Counted from the stretch's first letter, positions 1-8,444 are shown. The stretch: DNA of 64,000 bases from Paraliobacillus zengyii (GCF_003268595.1 NZ_CP029797.1:3245501-3309500); one strand, 5' to 3'. Numbers and translations are program-made. Notes: generated from the letters alone by a model not told the origin.

Positions 1-60
1 AAGGCTGTGCTCAAAGAAAGGGAAACCATTTCATTTGATCTGCGGGTCCACTATTATGTA
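1..60. repeat. Edge fragment of a dispersed hairpin repeat
   Basis: The first bases (GGCTGTGCTCAAAGAAAGGG) resemble the outer end of the minus-oriented hairpin repeats found later in the window, for example GGTTGTGCCCACGGAAAGGG near 30312. It looks like the end of a further copy lying outside the window. Only a short match is visible, so the assignment is tentative. Confidence 0.4.
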
Positions 61-98
61 TTATTACCAAAACATCATTTTTTTAGAGAACAGTCATT

Positions 99-137
99 TA
101 AAATAATCCCTAACCGTTAATCTGGTTAGGGATTATT
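99..137 (-). terminator. Rho-independent terminator of glyA
   Basis: A perfect 14-bp stem (AATAATCCCTAACC and its complement, 102-115 with 124-137) with an 8-nt loop sits 12 bases beyond the glyA stop. On the minus strand it runs into a short T tract (TTTT at about 98-103). Confidence 0.85.
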
Positions 138-149
138 CTTATTAGGGAT

Positions 150-1388
150 TTAACGCTTGTATAGAGGGAATTTGGCTGTCAATTCCTTCACACGTGTTTT
201 GGCTTCTTGTAATTTTGTTTCATCTTCGTGATTTTTTAATGTGAATGCAATGATAGATGCTACTTCTTCCATTTCTGCTAAACCAAATCCACGAGTAGTT
301 ACAGCTGCAGTTCCGACACGAACGCCACTTGTTACAAATGGACTTTCTGGATCAAATGGGATGGTATTTTTGTTTGTTGTAATCCCAATATCGTCTAGTG
401 CCTTTTCAGCAACTTTTCCGGTTAATCCAAGATCACGTACATCTAATAATAATAAATGGTTATCCGTTCCACCTGATACAATGCGAATACCTTCTGATTG
501 TAATGTCTCACCAAAACGTTTTGCATTATCAATAATATTTTGGCCATATACTTTAAAATCATCCGATAGAGCTTCTTTAAATGCAGTTGCTTTCGCTGCA
601 ATGACGTGCATTAATGGACCACCTTGAATACCAGGGAAAATAGATTTATCAATTTGTTTTGCAAACTCTTCTTTACACAAAATCATTCCACCGCGCGGAC
701 CTCTAAGTGTTTTATGCGTTGTTGTCGTTACAAAATGGGCATGTGGAACTGGATCAGGATGCAAACCTGCTGCTACAAGTCCAGCAATGTGAGCCATATC
801 AACCATCAAATAGGCACCTACTTGATCAGCGATTTCTCTGAATTTTTTGAAGTCAATTGTACGTGAATAAGCACTAGCACCAGCAACAATTAGCTTCGGC
901 TTTACTTCGATTGCTTTTTCCAATAGAACAGCGTAATCAATTTGCTCTGAATCAGGATCTACCCCATAATCTTCAAAATTATAAAGCGTTCCACTAAAGT
1001 TAACTGGACTCCCGTGTGTTAAATGTCCACCATGATTAAGGTTCATACCTAAAACAGTATCCCCAGGCTCTAAAATCGTGAAATAAACCGCCATATTTGC
1101 TTGCGCTCCCGAATGGGGTTGAACGTTAACGTGTTCTGCACCAAATAGCTGTTTTGCACGATCCCGTGCCAAATTTTCAGCGATATCAACATATTCACAA
1201 CCACCATAATAGCGTTTGCCAGGGTAGCCTTCCGCGTACTTGTTTGTAAGTACAGATCCTTGGGCTTCCATTACTGCTTCAGAGACAAAGTTTTCAGATG
1301 CAATTAACTCAATTTTGTCATTTTGACGCTCGCGTTCCTGTTCCATTGCTTGGAAAAGCTCTAAATCATTTTGTTTCACATGCTCCAT
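150..1388 (-). CDS. glyA: Serine hydroxymethyltransferase
   Basis: Converts serine and tetrahydrofolate to glycine and 5,10-methylene-tetrahydrofolate, the main cytosolic source of one-carbon units. The 412-residue protein has the normal length of bacterial GlyA. The N-terminal stretch [14 protein letters not shown], the pattern YGGCEYVD, and the PLP-lysine region [15 protein letters not shown] are all present and intact. The ATG start has a strong Shine-Dalgarno (AGGGGGAA) 8 bases upstream. It is the last gene of a minus-strand run headed by ywlE/rpiB/ywlG, the same order as in B. subtilis, and is closed by a strong terminator. Nothing unusual was seen in the coding sequence. Identification rests on motif recognition and synteny. 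Confidence 0.97.
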   Translation of the reverse strand: MEHVKQNDLELFQAMEQERERQNDKIELIASENFVSEAVMEAQGSVLTNKYAEGYPGKRYYGGCEYVDIAENLARDRAKQLFGAEHVNVQPHSGAQANMAVYFTILEPGDTVLGMNLNHGGHLTHGSPVNFSGTLYNFEDYGVDPDSEQIDYAVLLEKAIEVKPKLIVAGASAYSRTIDFKKFREIADQVGAYLMVDMAHIAGLVAAGLHPDPVPHAHFVTTTTHKTLRGPRGGMILCKEEFAKQIDKSIFPGIQGGPLMHVIAAKATAFKEALSDDFKVYGQNIIDNAKRFGETLQSEGIRIVSGGTDNHLLLLDVRDLGLTGKVAEKALDDIGITTNKNTIPFDPESPFVTSGVRVGTAAVTTRGFGLAEMEEVASIIAFTLKNHEDETKLQEAKTRVKELTAKFPLYKR

Positions 1389-1436
1389 CTTGTAATTCCC
1401 CCTAAGTAATATGGTTGCTTCGTTTATTATATTAGA

Positions 1437-1456
1437 AAAGTTAGTGTCCTAACTAA
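1437..1456 (-). terminator. Possible weak terminator after ywlG
   Basis: A 6-bp stem with a 4-base loop (AGTTAG-GACA-CTAACT on the minus strand) followed by TTTTCT lies just beyond the ywlG stop. It is short and may only attenuate read-through into glyA. Confidence 0.35.
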
Positions 1457-1465
1457 ACTGTCTAC

Positions 1466-2005
1466 TTAACGTTCATAAACCGCACGTGGTCCACCAATTA
1501 ATTTGGGCCTAGTATAAGCGGCGTTAATTCTAGCGCTCCCAACAGCGCGTTGTTTAAGGCGAAGTGGAACTGCTACATGTTTCAAATGCATGCCAATCAT
1601 GGTTTCACCAATATCAATTCCAGCATCTGCATTTATTTGTTCAACAACAACAGGATCTTTCATTTGTTTATATGCGAAAGCAGCCATTGAACCACCCGCC
1701 TTGCGAACAGGTACAGCAAACACTTCCTCATAACCATATCTTTCACTTGTATGGCGTTCAACTACGAGCGCTCGATTTAAATGTTCACAACACTGAAAGG
1801 CTAAGACAACACCTGTTTCCTTTTGTAATTGTTGAAAGGCTTGATAAATCTGTTCAGCTACCTCTTCACTACCAGACGTACCAATATGTTCACCAATTAC
1901 TTCACTTGTTGAACAACCAATCACAAACAGGCTATTTTCTTTTAAATAGCCACTATTTTTCCACTCGATAATAATTTCTTGTAATTGCTTTTCGAGTTGC
2001 ATCAT
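1466..2005 (-). CDS. ywlG: YwlG family protein (DUF436/TIGR01440)
   Basis: A 179-residue protein of the conserved YwlG family, whose biochemical function is not established. Visible family features are the stretches VIGCSTSEVIGEHIGTSGSE (residues about 28-47) and DIGETMIGMHLKHVAVPLR near the C-terminus, and a full-length reading frame. Two consecutive ATG codons open the frame; AAAGGATG lies 7 bases before the first. It sits between rpiB (stop 14 bases upstream) and glyA, the arrangement known from B. subtilis, so it probably shares their transcript. No membrane segment or signal peptide is visible. Confident about the family, not about a role. Confidence 0.9.
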   Translation of the reverse strand: MMQLEKQLQEIIIEWKNSGYLKENSLFVIGCSTSEVIGEHIGTSGSEEVAEQIYQAFQQLQKETGVVLAFQCCEHLNRALVVERHTSERYGYEEVFAVPVRKAGGSMAAFAYKQMKDPVVVEQINADAGIDIGETMIGMHLKHVAVPLRLKQRAVGSARINAAYTRPKLIGGPRAVYER

Positions 2006-2019
2006 AATTTTCGCATCCT

Positions 2020-2469
2020 TTATGCTTCTTGCTTCGTTTCGTAATCACTTAATTTACTTATTCGATCTGCGTGACGTCCACCTTGAAATGTCGTGCCAAT
2101 CCAAGTACGCACTATTTCTTTTGCTAAATCTTCTCCTATTACACGTGCACCCATCGCCAACATATTCGAATCATTATGTACTCTTGTAACACGTGCACTA
2201 TACACATCATGTACTAATGCACACCGAATGTCTTTTACCTTATTTGCAGCAATAGACATACCTATACCAGTTCCACAAATCAAGATCCCACGATCAAATT
2301 CACCTTTAGCTACACGTTCTGCTGCCGGAATCCCATAATCGGGATAGTCGACTGAATCAGCACAATCCGAGCCAATATTCGTATAATCAATACTTAAGTC
2401 TTCTAGTAATACACCTATTTGCTTTGCTAATTGATAGCCACCGTGATCCGAAGCCACTACTACTTTCAT
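2020..2469 (-). CDS. rpiB: Ribose-5-phosphate isomerase B
   Basis: Interconverts ribose 5-phosphate and ribulose 5-phosphate (pentose phosphate pathway); some family members prefer allose 6-phosphate or other sugar phosphates. The 149-residue protein has the RpiB/LacAB signatures: ASDHGGYQLAK at the N-terminus, SVDYPDYG around residue 40, and GILICGTGIGMSIAANK around 60-77, which contains the catalytic Cys and the phosphate-binding turn. The ATG is preceded by AAAGGAGCGG. The length and context (ywlE upstream, ywlG downstream) are as in B. subtilis, where the gene is ywlF. Confidence 0.94.
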   Translation of the reverse strand: MKVVVASDHGGYQLAKQIGVLLEDLSIDYTNIGSDCADSVDYPDYGIPAAERVAKGEFDRGILICGTGIGMSIAANKVKDIRCALVHDVYSARVTRVHNDSNMLAMGARVIGEDLAKEIVRTWIGTTFQGGRHADRISKLSDYETKQEA

Positions 2470-2644
2470 GAGTAAACCGCTCCTTTGTTCAACATAGATT
2501 CTATTATCTACTATCTTACTTGTTTTACAGAAAAATGAACAGATAAAGTAAGTCTTTTTCTAAAAATTTTTAGAAGTTTTTTAGATATAGTTGAGCCAAT
2601 TGGAATGTTAGCATCGATAATGCACTAGGATAAATTCACTCTAA

Positions 2645-3244
2645 TTATTCTTTGCTTTTTAACGTTTCGACTAAAATATCAATATATTTTTCCATTTCTT
2701 CTAAGGTTTGATTATAAACTTCAGAACTTCCACCATAAGGATCTGTGATGTCAAAATTAGGCATTTCTGCTTCTAACCGCTCAATTTCATCTTGTTCTTC
2801 TCGTAAAAAAGCACGGAGCTGTTGTTCTGATTGACTTTGATCTTTTTCTGCTACTACTAATGCTCTTTTTTCTTCTAATCTGATATATGCTTTTTTTAAT
2901 TGTTCCCATGTTGATTGTCCATCTAATAGTGTATATTCTTTTAATGTATAAACTTTGTCATGAACCTGTGGATATTGCATGGTTACTGTTTGCTTATGTT
3001 GCATCGTCATTGTTAGGATAAGATCCGCCCAATCTAACAGTTGTTCCGAAACAGGTTGTGATTGATGTTCCAATTCAATATTAACAGTTTGTAACGCATC
3101 GATTGTTCCTTGTGATGCTTTAGAACCGATTGATGCAAAAATTCCTGCTGACTTCACTTCAAAGTCAGATTTATGTTTAAGTAGCGCTTCTGCCATTGGA
3201 CTTCGACAAGTATTTCCCGTGCAAATAAATAAAACGTTTTTCAT
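2645..3244 (-). CDS. ywlE: Protein arginine phosphatase YwlE (low-MW phosphatase fold), with a helical insertion
   Basis: Low-molecular-weight phosphatase family; in Bacillus YwlE removes phosphate from arginine residues modified by McsB. The P-loop FICTGNTCRSPMAEA (residues 6-20, Cys8 and Arg14) and the acid-loop DPYGG (168-172) are present. The start is placed at MKNVLF because GAGGAGG lies 8 bases upstream; a frame-open extension of six residues has no ribosome site. The protein is 199 residues, whereas B. subtilis YwlE is about 150. The extra roughly 45-50 residues form one charged, Glu/Gln/Lys-rich, helical stretch (about 110-160) between the core and the general-acid loop. The catalytic residues are unchanged, so activity is likely kept. 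Confidence 0.9.
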   Translation of the reverse strand: MKNVLFICTGNTCRSPMAEALLKHKSDFEVKSAGIFASIGSKASQGTIDALQTVNIELEHQSQPVSEQLLDWADLILTMTMQHKQTVTMQYPQVHDKVYTLKEYTLLDGQSTWEQLKKAYIRLEEKRALVVAEKDQSQSEQQLRAFLREEQDEIERLEAEMPNFDITDPYGGSSEVYNQTLEEMEKYIDILVETLKSKE

Positions 3245-3316
3245 CTCTTGCTTCCTCCTCAACTGACAACTTTACCTATTAAAACTATATCATATTTATA
3301 TACTAGCACCAAAACA

Positions 3317-3351
3317 AGAAAAAAGAGCTCCGTTTGGTTCGCGCAGCTCGG
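3317..3351 (-). terminator. Likely terminator of mntP
   Basis: On the minus strand, GAGCT pairs with AGCTC across a 15-base loop and is followed by TTTTTTCTTG, 20-50 bases beyond the mntP stop. The stem is short but the T tract is good. Confidence 0.55.
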
Positions 3352-3370
3352 TTTCGTTCCGGATATTTTT

Positions 3371-3925
3371 TTAGCCAAAAATAAAGTGAAGACCAAATGC
3401 ACATAGAATGCTTCCACCACATAACTCACTATATACACCAAGTAAACCGCGGGCCTTCTTTCCTAAAAGTAAACCTGCCCACGTCAACATCATACTAGAT
3501 AAGCCAAAAATAATTATTGCGAAAAAAGTTTTAACTCCAGACATTCCTAAACTCAAGCCTACTGAAAAGCTATCTAGGCTAACACTTAAAGCAAATAACA
3601 ATAGACCTAAACCAATTGGTTTCAATGGGATCTTCTCTTCCTTTTCAAATGTTTGTAATATCATATGTATGCCTAAACCAAACAAAAGGAACCCTCCACC
3701 GATTACAGCAAGTCCTTCCATTTGCCCAGAAATGAATTTGCCTAGGACGATACCGATAAACGGCATAAACATATGAAAGAAGCCAACCGTAATTCCAATA
3801 AAAAGGATGCGCTTTAAGCGTAAGGCTTGTAAACCCATGCCAAGCCCTACCGAAAAAGCATCCATGCCTAACGCAATTGCCATCATTATTAGTGATAGAT
3901 ATTGATCAAGTTGATCGATCGGCAC
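3371..3925 (-). CDS. mntP: Manganese efflux pump MntP
   Basis: Six-helix membrane protein of the MntP (YwlD/YebN) family that exports Mn2+. The two internal repeats each carry the Asp motif: GMDAFSVGLGMG near residue 20 and SLDSFSVGLSLG near residue 117. The 184-residue length is typical. The start is a GTG with AGGGGA 7 bases upstream; no ATG is better placed. Many MntP genes are preceded by a yybP-ykoY riboswitch, but the 100 bases upstream here do not show its conserved core. Its place between ywlE and ywlC matches B. subtilis ywlD. Confidence 0.93.
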   Translation of the reverse strand: MPIDQLDQYLSLIMMAIALGMDAFSVGLGMGLQALRLKRILFIGITVGFFHMFMPFIGIVLGKFISGQMEGLAVIGGGFLLFGLGIHMILQTFEKEEKIPLKPIGLGLLLFALSVSLDSFSVGLSLGMSGVKTFFAIIIFGLSSMMLTWAGLLLGKKARGLLGVYSELCGGSILCAFGLHFIFG

Positions 3926-4029
3926 TGTTTATCCCCTACTTTCGGACATGCTATTGTACTATATGCACGAAAGTAAGACGTTATGAGTAGATCGATTTTA
4001 AATTTCCACTTCATTGACACTCCTATTCA

Positions 4030-4326
4030 CTACCAAAGAAACTCTTCTTCATTCGATAATTCTATCAGAAACGGATAAATCACCAGGATTAAAATACAAT
4101 AAACAAGAAAAATTCCAATTGAAAGGAAAAGTGAAATACCAAACATATTTAAAAGAAACATAAAGGGAGTGATAAAGACTATGGCTGTAGATCTTTTCCT
4201 TGCTCGTTTTGTATAATATTGCTTCTTGCCACAGTGTGGACATTTCATAGCAATATCTAATGTAAACATCTTTTTAAATGTTTGTTTCCAACTCCACTCT
4301 TTGTTGCAATTTTTACAAGTAGGCAC
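4030..4326 (-). CDS. Small zinc-ribbon membrane protein (CxxC-20-CxxC type)
   Basis: A 98-residue protein with two CxxC pairs (CKNC at residues 4-7, CPHC at 29-32) separated by 21 residues, followed by a basic stretch (YTKRARKRS) and two hydrophobic helices (about 48-66 and 68-88). This layout matches the small CxxC-20-CxxC family of Firmicutes, whose function is unknown. The start is GTG: an excellent AAAGGAGGT lies 8 bases upstream, while the ATG between them is in another frame. It is not part of the B. subtilis ywl order, so it is a local addition between mntP and ywlC. Role not known. Confidence 0.8.
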   Translation of the reverse strand: MPTCKNCNKEWSWKQTFKKMFTLDIAMKCPHCGKKQYYTKRARKRSTAIVFITPFMFLLNMFGISLFLSIGIFLVYCILILVIYPFLIELSNEEEFLW

Positions 4327-4502
4327 TTATTCATACCTCCTTTATTTTTAAGCTCAATTACTTTTCATATAGTTACAAGTTTTCATAAAGTATTATATAT
4401 ACACTATCACGTTCTCACCAAAAAAATCAGTCCTAATCTTTGGCTGTTATGAGTTTGGCGTATAACTGATATATTGCTTGGCAGTCTCAAAAAAGCTACT
4501 TT

Positions 4503-4990
4503 ATAAAAGATTGTCGTTTATTACAAAACATTTATAAACTACGACGTAACAGGAAATTCTGACCCGCTCCTCAAGTAAAATCGGCTCCCTTTCCGCAGGC
4601 ACGGCTTCAGCTAACTCGGATAAGCAAAGATCGCTTTCCGAGTGGATCTTCAGCCCGTGCTGTTCCTGCTGGAGTGTCACCAATTTCACTTGATACGCTA
4701 ATACCCATCTTCACATCATTAACAGAGAGTATAAATCTACATAAAAAGAACAGATTTTAATTATATTTTGTTATCTAGAAATTAGCATGTAAATTATTAT
4801 TTTCATCCAGTTCAATTCATCTTTTCTATCCATACTGTGTCCATGGAAAGGGAATCCATTTGGGGCTGCGATTACTCGCCCCAGCAAGATCGTTTGCTGA
4901 CGTAGCGGGTAAGAAAGTTCCACTACGTCACATTTTCTATCAATTTCGAAAGATGAAACGCAATGAGGAGAACGTGGTCAACTTCAACTT
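4503..4990. repeat. Paired hairpin-repeat locus 1
   Basis: Two copies of the dispersed hairpin repeat fill most of the 836-bp gap between the zinc-ribbon gene and ywlC. Copy 1 (about 4559-4700, plus orientation) contains CTTTCCGCAGGCACGGCTTC, TCAGCTAACTCGG, GGATCTTCAGCCCGTGCTG and ends in CCAATTTCACTTG, which pairs imperfectly with CAAGTAAAATCGG at its left end; inside, ACTCGGA pairs with TCCGAGT. Copy 2 (about 4840-4940) is reversed, with ATGGAAAGGGAATCCAT and GGGGCTGCGATTACTCGCCC. The outer motif AAACTACGACGTAA is at 4536-4549. Short open frames across it are not genes. Copy 1 is nearly identical to the one at 52648-52822. Confidence 0.8.
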
Positions 4991-5062
4991 TTGATTGTGA
5001 GACTTCTTAAGTTTATCAAGCCTTAAATTCCTGTTTCACGTTCAGGCTTTGTTCTAAAATAC

Positions 5063-5102
5063 ACAAAAACTAGCATACCAATATACAAATTGGTATGCTA
5101 GT
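5063..5102 (-). terminator. Terminator of ywlC
   Basis: A perfect 14-bp stem (ACTAGCATACCAAT at 5069-5082 with its complement at 5089-5102) and a 6-base loop, 60 bases past the ywlC stop, followed on the minus strand by TTTTGTG. Confidence 0.8.
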
Positions 5103-5162
5103 TCACTTACTCATTTAAGTTTGCTTCAGCCAAAGTGAGCTTCTAATCAGCCACCTAACGTG

Positions 5163-6194
5163 TTATTGCTTGATCAATTGGCTTGCCGCTTTTTCTAAAC
5201 GATTCATAATGGCTTCACCTACTCCAGCTTTTGGATAAACTTCAGCTAGAATAACATCCACATCTGTTTTGTTAAAAGCACGCAATGTATCATAAAGATG
5301 CACAGCGACAGTTGTTAAGTCTGTCTGTGTACCGATAATTTTCATATGAGATGTCGTTAAGTTTGCTACTAGCTCTTCGCTTACCATGACACCAACTTTT
5401 TTCCCTTCTAATTCAAGTTGATCAATCTGTGATTGAAAAAAAGTTACATCACCATCAACTAGATATAAAGGTACTTCCGGTTCGTAATGATTATATTTCA
5501 TTCCAGGCGCTTTAGGCTGATCTTCTTTTTTAATCGAATGATCTAAGACAAGCGCTCCAGTCACTTCTTCTAATTGTTCCTGGGTTATGCCACCAGGACG
5601 CAACACGACAGGCACTTCCATCGTACAATCTACCACCGTTGACTCCAGACCAACACCAGTTGGACCGCCATCAATAATCCCAGCAATTTTTCCGTTCAAG
5701 TCATTGTACACATGAACAGCGCTTGTAGGACTTGGCTTTCCTGATGTATTTGCACTTGGTGCTGCAACCGGTAAATTTGTTTCCTCTAATAACGCTCTAG
5801 CTACCCTATGATCAGGAATTCGGATCCCGATGGTATCTAATCCAGCTGTAACATTTTCTGCAATCTTTCCATTACTCGTCAGAATAATAGTAAGTGGTCC
5901 TGGCATAAACGCCTCTATCAGTTTTTTTGCAATAGGTGTAATCGTTGTAACATATTGTCCAATTTGTTCTGGACTAGCAAGATGGACGATCAACGGATTA
6001 TCTGATGGTCGCCCTTTTGCTGCAAATATATTGCTGACTGCTTGATTACTCGTTGCATCAGCACCTAATCCATATACGGTTTCTGTTGGAAAAGCAACAA
6101 CTTCTTGTTGCTTCAATAAGTTCGCAGCTTCACTGATTGCTTGTTGTCCTTCTCTATCTATTTCTGTTGCTTTCCAGTATTTTGTCTTCATCAT
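5163..6194 (-). CDS. ywlC: L-threonylcarbamoyladenylate synthase (Sua5/YwlC)
   Basis: Makes threonylcarbamoyl-AMP from threonine, bicarbonate and ATP, the first step of the t6A37 modification of ANN-decoding tRNAs. The N-terminal YrdC domain shows FPTETVYGLGADA and KGRPSDNPLIVHL (residues about 35-75). The C-terminal Sua5 domain follows the linker with PGMKYNHYEPEVP. With the start at the ATG-ATG pair behind AAAGGGA the protein is 343 residues, matching B. subtilis YwlC; the frame is open another 21 codons upstream but without a ribosome site and through the DnaA-box cluster. It lies downstream of ywlB/spoIIR in the B. subtilis order. Confidence 0.95.
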   Translation of the reverse strand: MMKTKYWKATEIDREGQQAISEAANLLKQQEVVAFPTETVYGLGADATSNQAVSNIFAAKGRPSDNPLIVHLASPEQIGQYVTTITPIAKKLIEAFMPGPLTIILTSNGKIAENVTAGLDTIGIRIPDHRVARALLEETNLPVAAPSANTSGKPSPTSAVHVYNDLNGKIAGIIDGGPTGVGLESTVVDCTMEVPVVLRPGGITQEQLEEVTGALVLDHSIKKEDQPKAPGMKYNHYEPEVPLYLVDGDVTFFQSQIDQLELEGKKVGVMVSEELVANLTTSHMKIIGTQTDLTTVAVHLYDTLRAFNKTDVDVILAEVYPKAGVGEAIMNRLEKAASQLIKQ

Positions 6195-6216
6195 AATCCC
6201 TTTCACTATTAACAGT

Positions 6217-6411
6217 TTACCCACAAGTTGTATACAATTTATATACAAGTTATCCACATATCAACTTTCTGTCCACAATTCAAAACTCTCTATTTACTGT
6301 ATGTTTACTTAGTTTATATAAAATTGACATTATTAACAAGCACTTCATATTATACACACATTATCAACAGGGTTTATCCACACTTGTTGATAATATTTTT
6401 ATTTACCCACA
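6217..6411. promoter_or_regulatory. Cluster of DnaA-box sequences between ywlC and ywlB
   Basis: Within 195 bp there are two exact TTATCCACA boxes (6250-6258 and 6374-6382), one TTATACACA (6350-6358), two TTATCAACA (6361-6369 and reversed at 6385-6393), two TTACCCACA (6217-6225 and 6403-6411), and a weaker CTGTCCACA (6269-6277). Four lie within about 45 bp. This density is far above chance and resembles the DnaA-box clusters that titrate DnaA outside oriC in B. subtilis; from memory one of those maps near ywlC. The intervening sequence is AT-rich and holds no gene. Function is inferred. Confidence 0.75.
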
Positions 6412-6809
6412 GGAAGCATCCACCATTCTCCTGTTGATTCTCGCTGAAATGCTGGTTCATCAATCAATTCAAAACCAAGTTGTTCAACTAAATCTCTTAT
6501 TGTCTTTTGCTGACTATGCACATAGAGCTTACTTGCTTCTTTCTTTCGTGCTACTTCAATACAAACCTCTATTAATCCCAATACATATGATGGTGCTAAC
6601 ACCTGTTTAATATAGAAGTTTTTTAACCAAAACGCATTCTCTTCTACTGGTTGTAACATGAAGAAAGCATATGCAACTTGTTCATCTTCATTTTTTACTA
6701 GATAGCCAGATTCCCATATTTCTTGTTCATTTAGCCCGTCAGGCCACTTATCTTGAAAAAAATCATCCACTACTGCATGATCTGCTACGCGTGTTGAAAG
6801 ACATTCCAT
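6399..6809 (-). CDS. GNAT-like N-acetyltransferase (YwlB position)
   Basis: A 136-residue protein with a compact GNAT-like layout: beta strand SGYLVKNEDEQVAYAFFML, a helix after FYIKQVLAPSYVLGLIEVCI, and the tail LYVHSQQKTIRDLVEQLGFE, which resembles the end of the acetyl-CoA fold. The canonical RxxGxG/A pyrophosphate loop is not obvious, so catalytic ability is uncertain. The start is the fourth codon of the open frame: TAGGAG lies 8 bases before ATGGAATG, but touches the earlier ATG. It occupies the ywlB position between spoIIR and ywlC. Its last codons overlap the DnaA-box cluster. Confidence 0.7.
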   Translation of the reverse strand: MECLSTRVADHAVVDDFFQDKWPDGLNEQEIWESGYLVKNEDEQVAYAFFMLQPVEENAFWLKNFYIKQVLAPSYVLGLIEVCIEVARKKEASKLYVHSQQKTIRDLVEQLGFELIDEPAFQRESTGEWWMLPVGK

Positions 6810-6876
6810 TCCTATCATCTCCTAATTGAATCTAGTTTTCTATCAGTTTATGAGAGAAAAAAGGAATTATACCTAT

Positions 6877-7476
6877 TTAACTAAACCATTCGAATAAAAA
6901 GAACTTTACTTCTACGTCCTCTTCCTCTTTTTCTTCTGGTTCATCCTTTTCTTCTGCAGCTGCAACACTAGTCCCATTAGAAAAATCTAGAAAACACAAG
7001 GGTGGAAACAGTACACACCACCAATTCGCGCCTTTCCCTTCACCTAACGTTATCATAATAGCTTCATATTCTCCCGCAGGATAAACATAAGATCCGTATA
7101 CTTTATCAGGAAAATTGACGTTCTTGCCGTATGATACCTCGGATGACATCTCTATCCCTTCCGCTTGCAACGTGTTCCTTACTATCTCTTCAATCTTATC
7201 TAGTCGAGACTCAATCAACTCACGTGCTACATCAATATCATCCAGGTCTTCTACCCATGTCGTAATTTCTTCATTTACTTCATCGCGTACCAACCTTTTT
7301 ATCTGTTGATCTTTATCTTGATCACTATTGGCAAGGATTCTTAATCGTATCGCCTCGTCCGGAATGACCTGATAAGCTTCTTCTGATACAGTTTCTTCCC
7401 CGCTGACAAAAGTTTGCATAGAAAATAGTGTAATACACACTGCTAAAAGTCCAATAATAGGTATGATTTTTTTCAT
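6877..7476 (-). CDS. spoIIR: Stage II sporulation protein R
   Basis: Secreted forespore signal that activates the SpoIIGA protease, which processes pro-sigma-E in the mother cell. The 199-residue protein has a signal peptide (residues 1-26), the family hallmark PDEAIRLRILANSD (39-52), then YGKNVNFP, YGSYVYPAGEYEA and LGEGKGANWWCVLFPP before a Glu-rich tail. The start is ATG behind AGGGGGC. In B. subtilis transcription depends on sigma-F; I could not define a sigma-F promoter by eye. The acidic tail (about 175-190) is variable in the family. Its presence is good evidence that the organism sporulates. Confidence 0.95.
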   Translation of the reverse strand: MKKIIPIIGLLAVCITLFSMQTFVSGEETVSEEAYQVIPDEAIRLRILANSDQDKDQQIKRLVRDEVNEEITTWVEDLDDIDVARELIESRLDKIEEIVRNTLQAEGIEMSSEVSYGKNVNFPDKVYGSYVYPAGEYEAIMITLGEGKGANWWCVLFPPLCFLDFSNGTSVAAAEEKDEPEEKEEEDVEVKFFLFEWFS

Positions 7477-7553
7477 TTGTAATAGCCCCCTAATTGCTTC
7501 TTAGCATTAGTATGGGCATGTTATTCTTTCTTTAAACTAGTAATCTCTTAAAT

Positions 7554-8441
7554 TTATATTTTAGGACTACCGTTTAATTTGCTCCTTGTTAAGGTTACGA
7601 AAATCATGCGATCACGTCCGTTTATATCTTGGCAGATTTCTACCTCACTATCAGGAAATGCATGCAAAATAAGTTTCTTAATCTGTGCAGCTTGTTGATA
7701 ACCTATTTCAAATGCAAGTAATCCACATGTGGATAACACAATTTTAGCTTGATTTATAATTTGTTGATAAGCAAAAAGCCCGTTAGCTTTTGCAAACAAA
7801 GCTAGCTCTGGATCGAAATTTCTAACCGTATCTGCTAACGTCTCTTTTTCTTCCCAGGCAATATAAGGGGGATTAGAGACAATGACATCTACCGTTTCCC
7901 CATTGTCTATCCACTTTTGCAAAAAATCACTTTGGTGAAACGTTACCTCCGCATCTAAGCGCATTGCATTATTGGCTGCTATTTCCTGCGCCGCTACTGA
8001 AATATCACATGCTTCTACTTGTAACGTTGGATCTTCCAACTTTAATGTAATTGCAATAATCCCGCTGCCTGTTCCAATATCCGCTACTTTGATTGGTCGT
8101 TTCATTTGTTTCGTTCGTTCAAGAACACCTAACACCAATTCTTCTGTTTCTGGTCTTGGAATTAGGACATCTTTTGTTACATGAAAGTTCCGTCCATAAA
8201 AATACTCTGAACCAATTATATGTTGAACCGGAATCCCTGTGTCTGTGTGTTTGTGTATATCCTGTTGATAAGCGTGATATTGCTTAGTAGAAATTGGTTC
8301 GCGTAAGTTCATTAAGAGTTGTGATTTCGTATAATTTAAATGATGTAGTAAAAGAATTTCTGCGACGCGTGGTTCACGATTATGTTCTTCTAAAAAAAGA
8401 GAAGCCCAACGAAGGACTTCTTGTAAGTTAGGCTGTTTCAT
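7554..8441 (-). CDS. prmC: Peptide chain release factor glutamine methyltransferase
   Basis: SAM-dependent enzyme that methylates the glutamine of the GGQ motif of release factors 1 and 2. The 295-residue protein has the N-terminal helical domain, IPRPETE (94-100), the SAM loop DIGTGSG (121-127) and the catalytic NPPY (190-193). It starts 3 bases after the prfA stop; the ribosome site TAGGTGA overlaps the end of prfA, so the two are translationally coupled. This prfA-prmC pair is conserved widely, and the substrate is the neighbouring product. Confidence 0.96.
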   Translation of the reverse strand: MKQPNLQEVLRWASLFLEEHNREPRVAEILLLHHLNYTKSQLLMNLREPISTKQYHAYQQDIHKHTDTGIPVQHIIGSEYFYGRNFHVTKDVLIPRPETEELVLGVLERTKQMKRPIKVADIGTGSGIIAITLKLEDPTLQVEACDISVAAQEIAANNAMRLDAEVTFHQSDFLQKWIDNGETVDVIVSNPPYIAWEEKETLADTVRNFDPELALFAKANGLFAYQQIINQAKIVLSTCGLLAFEIGYQQAAQIKKLILHAFPDSEVEICQDINGRDRMIFVTLTRSKLNGSPKI

Positions 8442-8444
8442 TTG

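Noticed and set aside
3926..4029. yybP-ykoY riboswitch in front of mntP
   Set aside because: The region lacks the GGGGAGTAG and GCAAGACC blocks that are clear upstream of the TerC gene.
4501..4689. Open frame on the minus strand in hairpin locus 1
   Set aside because: It lies wholly in a dispersed structured repeat and is not kept in the other copies.
6324..6353. Plus-strand promoter TTGACA-18-TATTAT in the DnaA-box cluster
   Set aside because: No plus-strand gene lies downstream; it would run antisense into ywlB. In AT-rich sequence a match like this is expected now and then.
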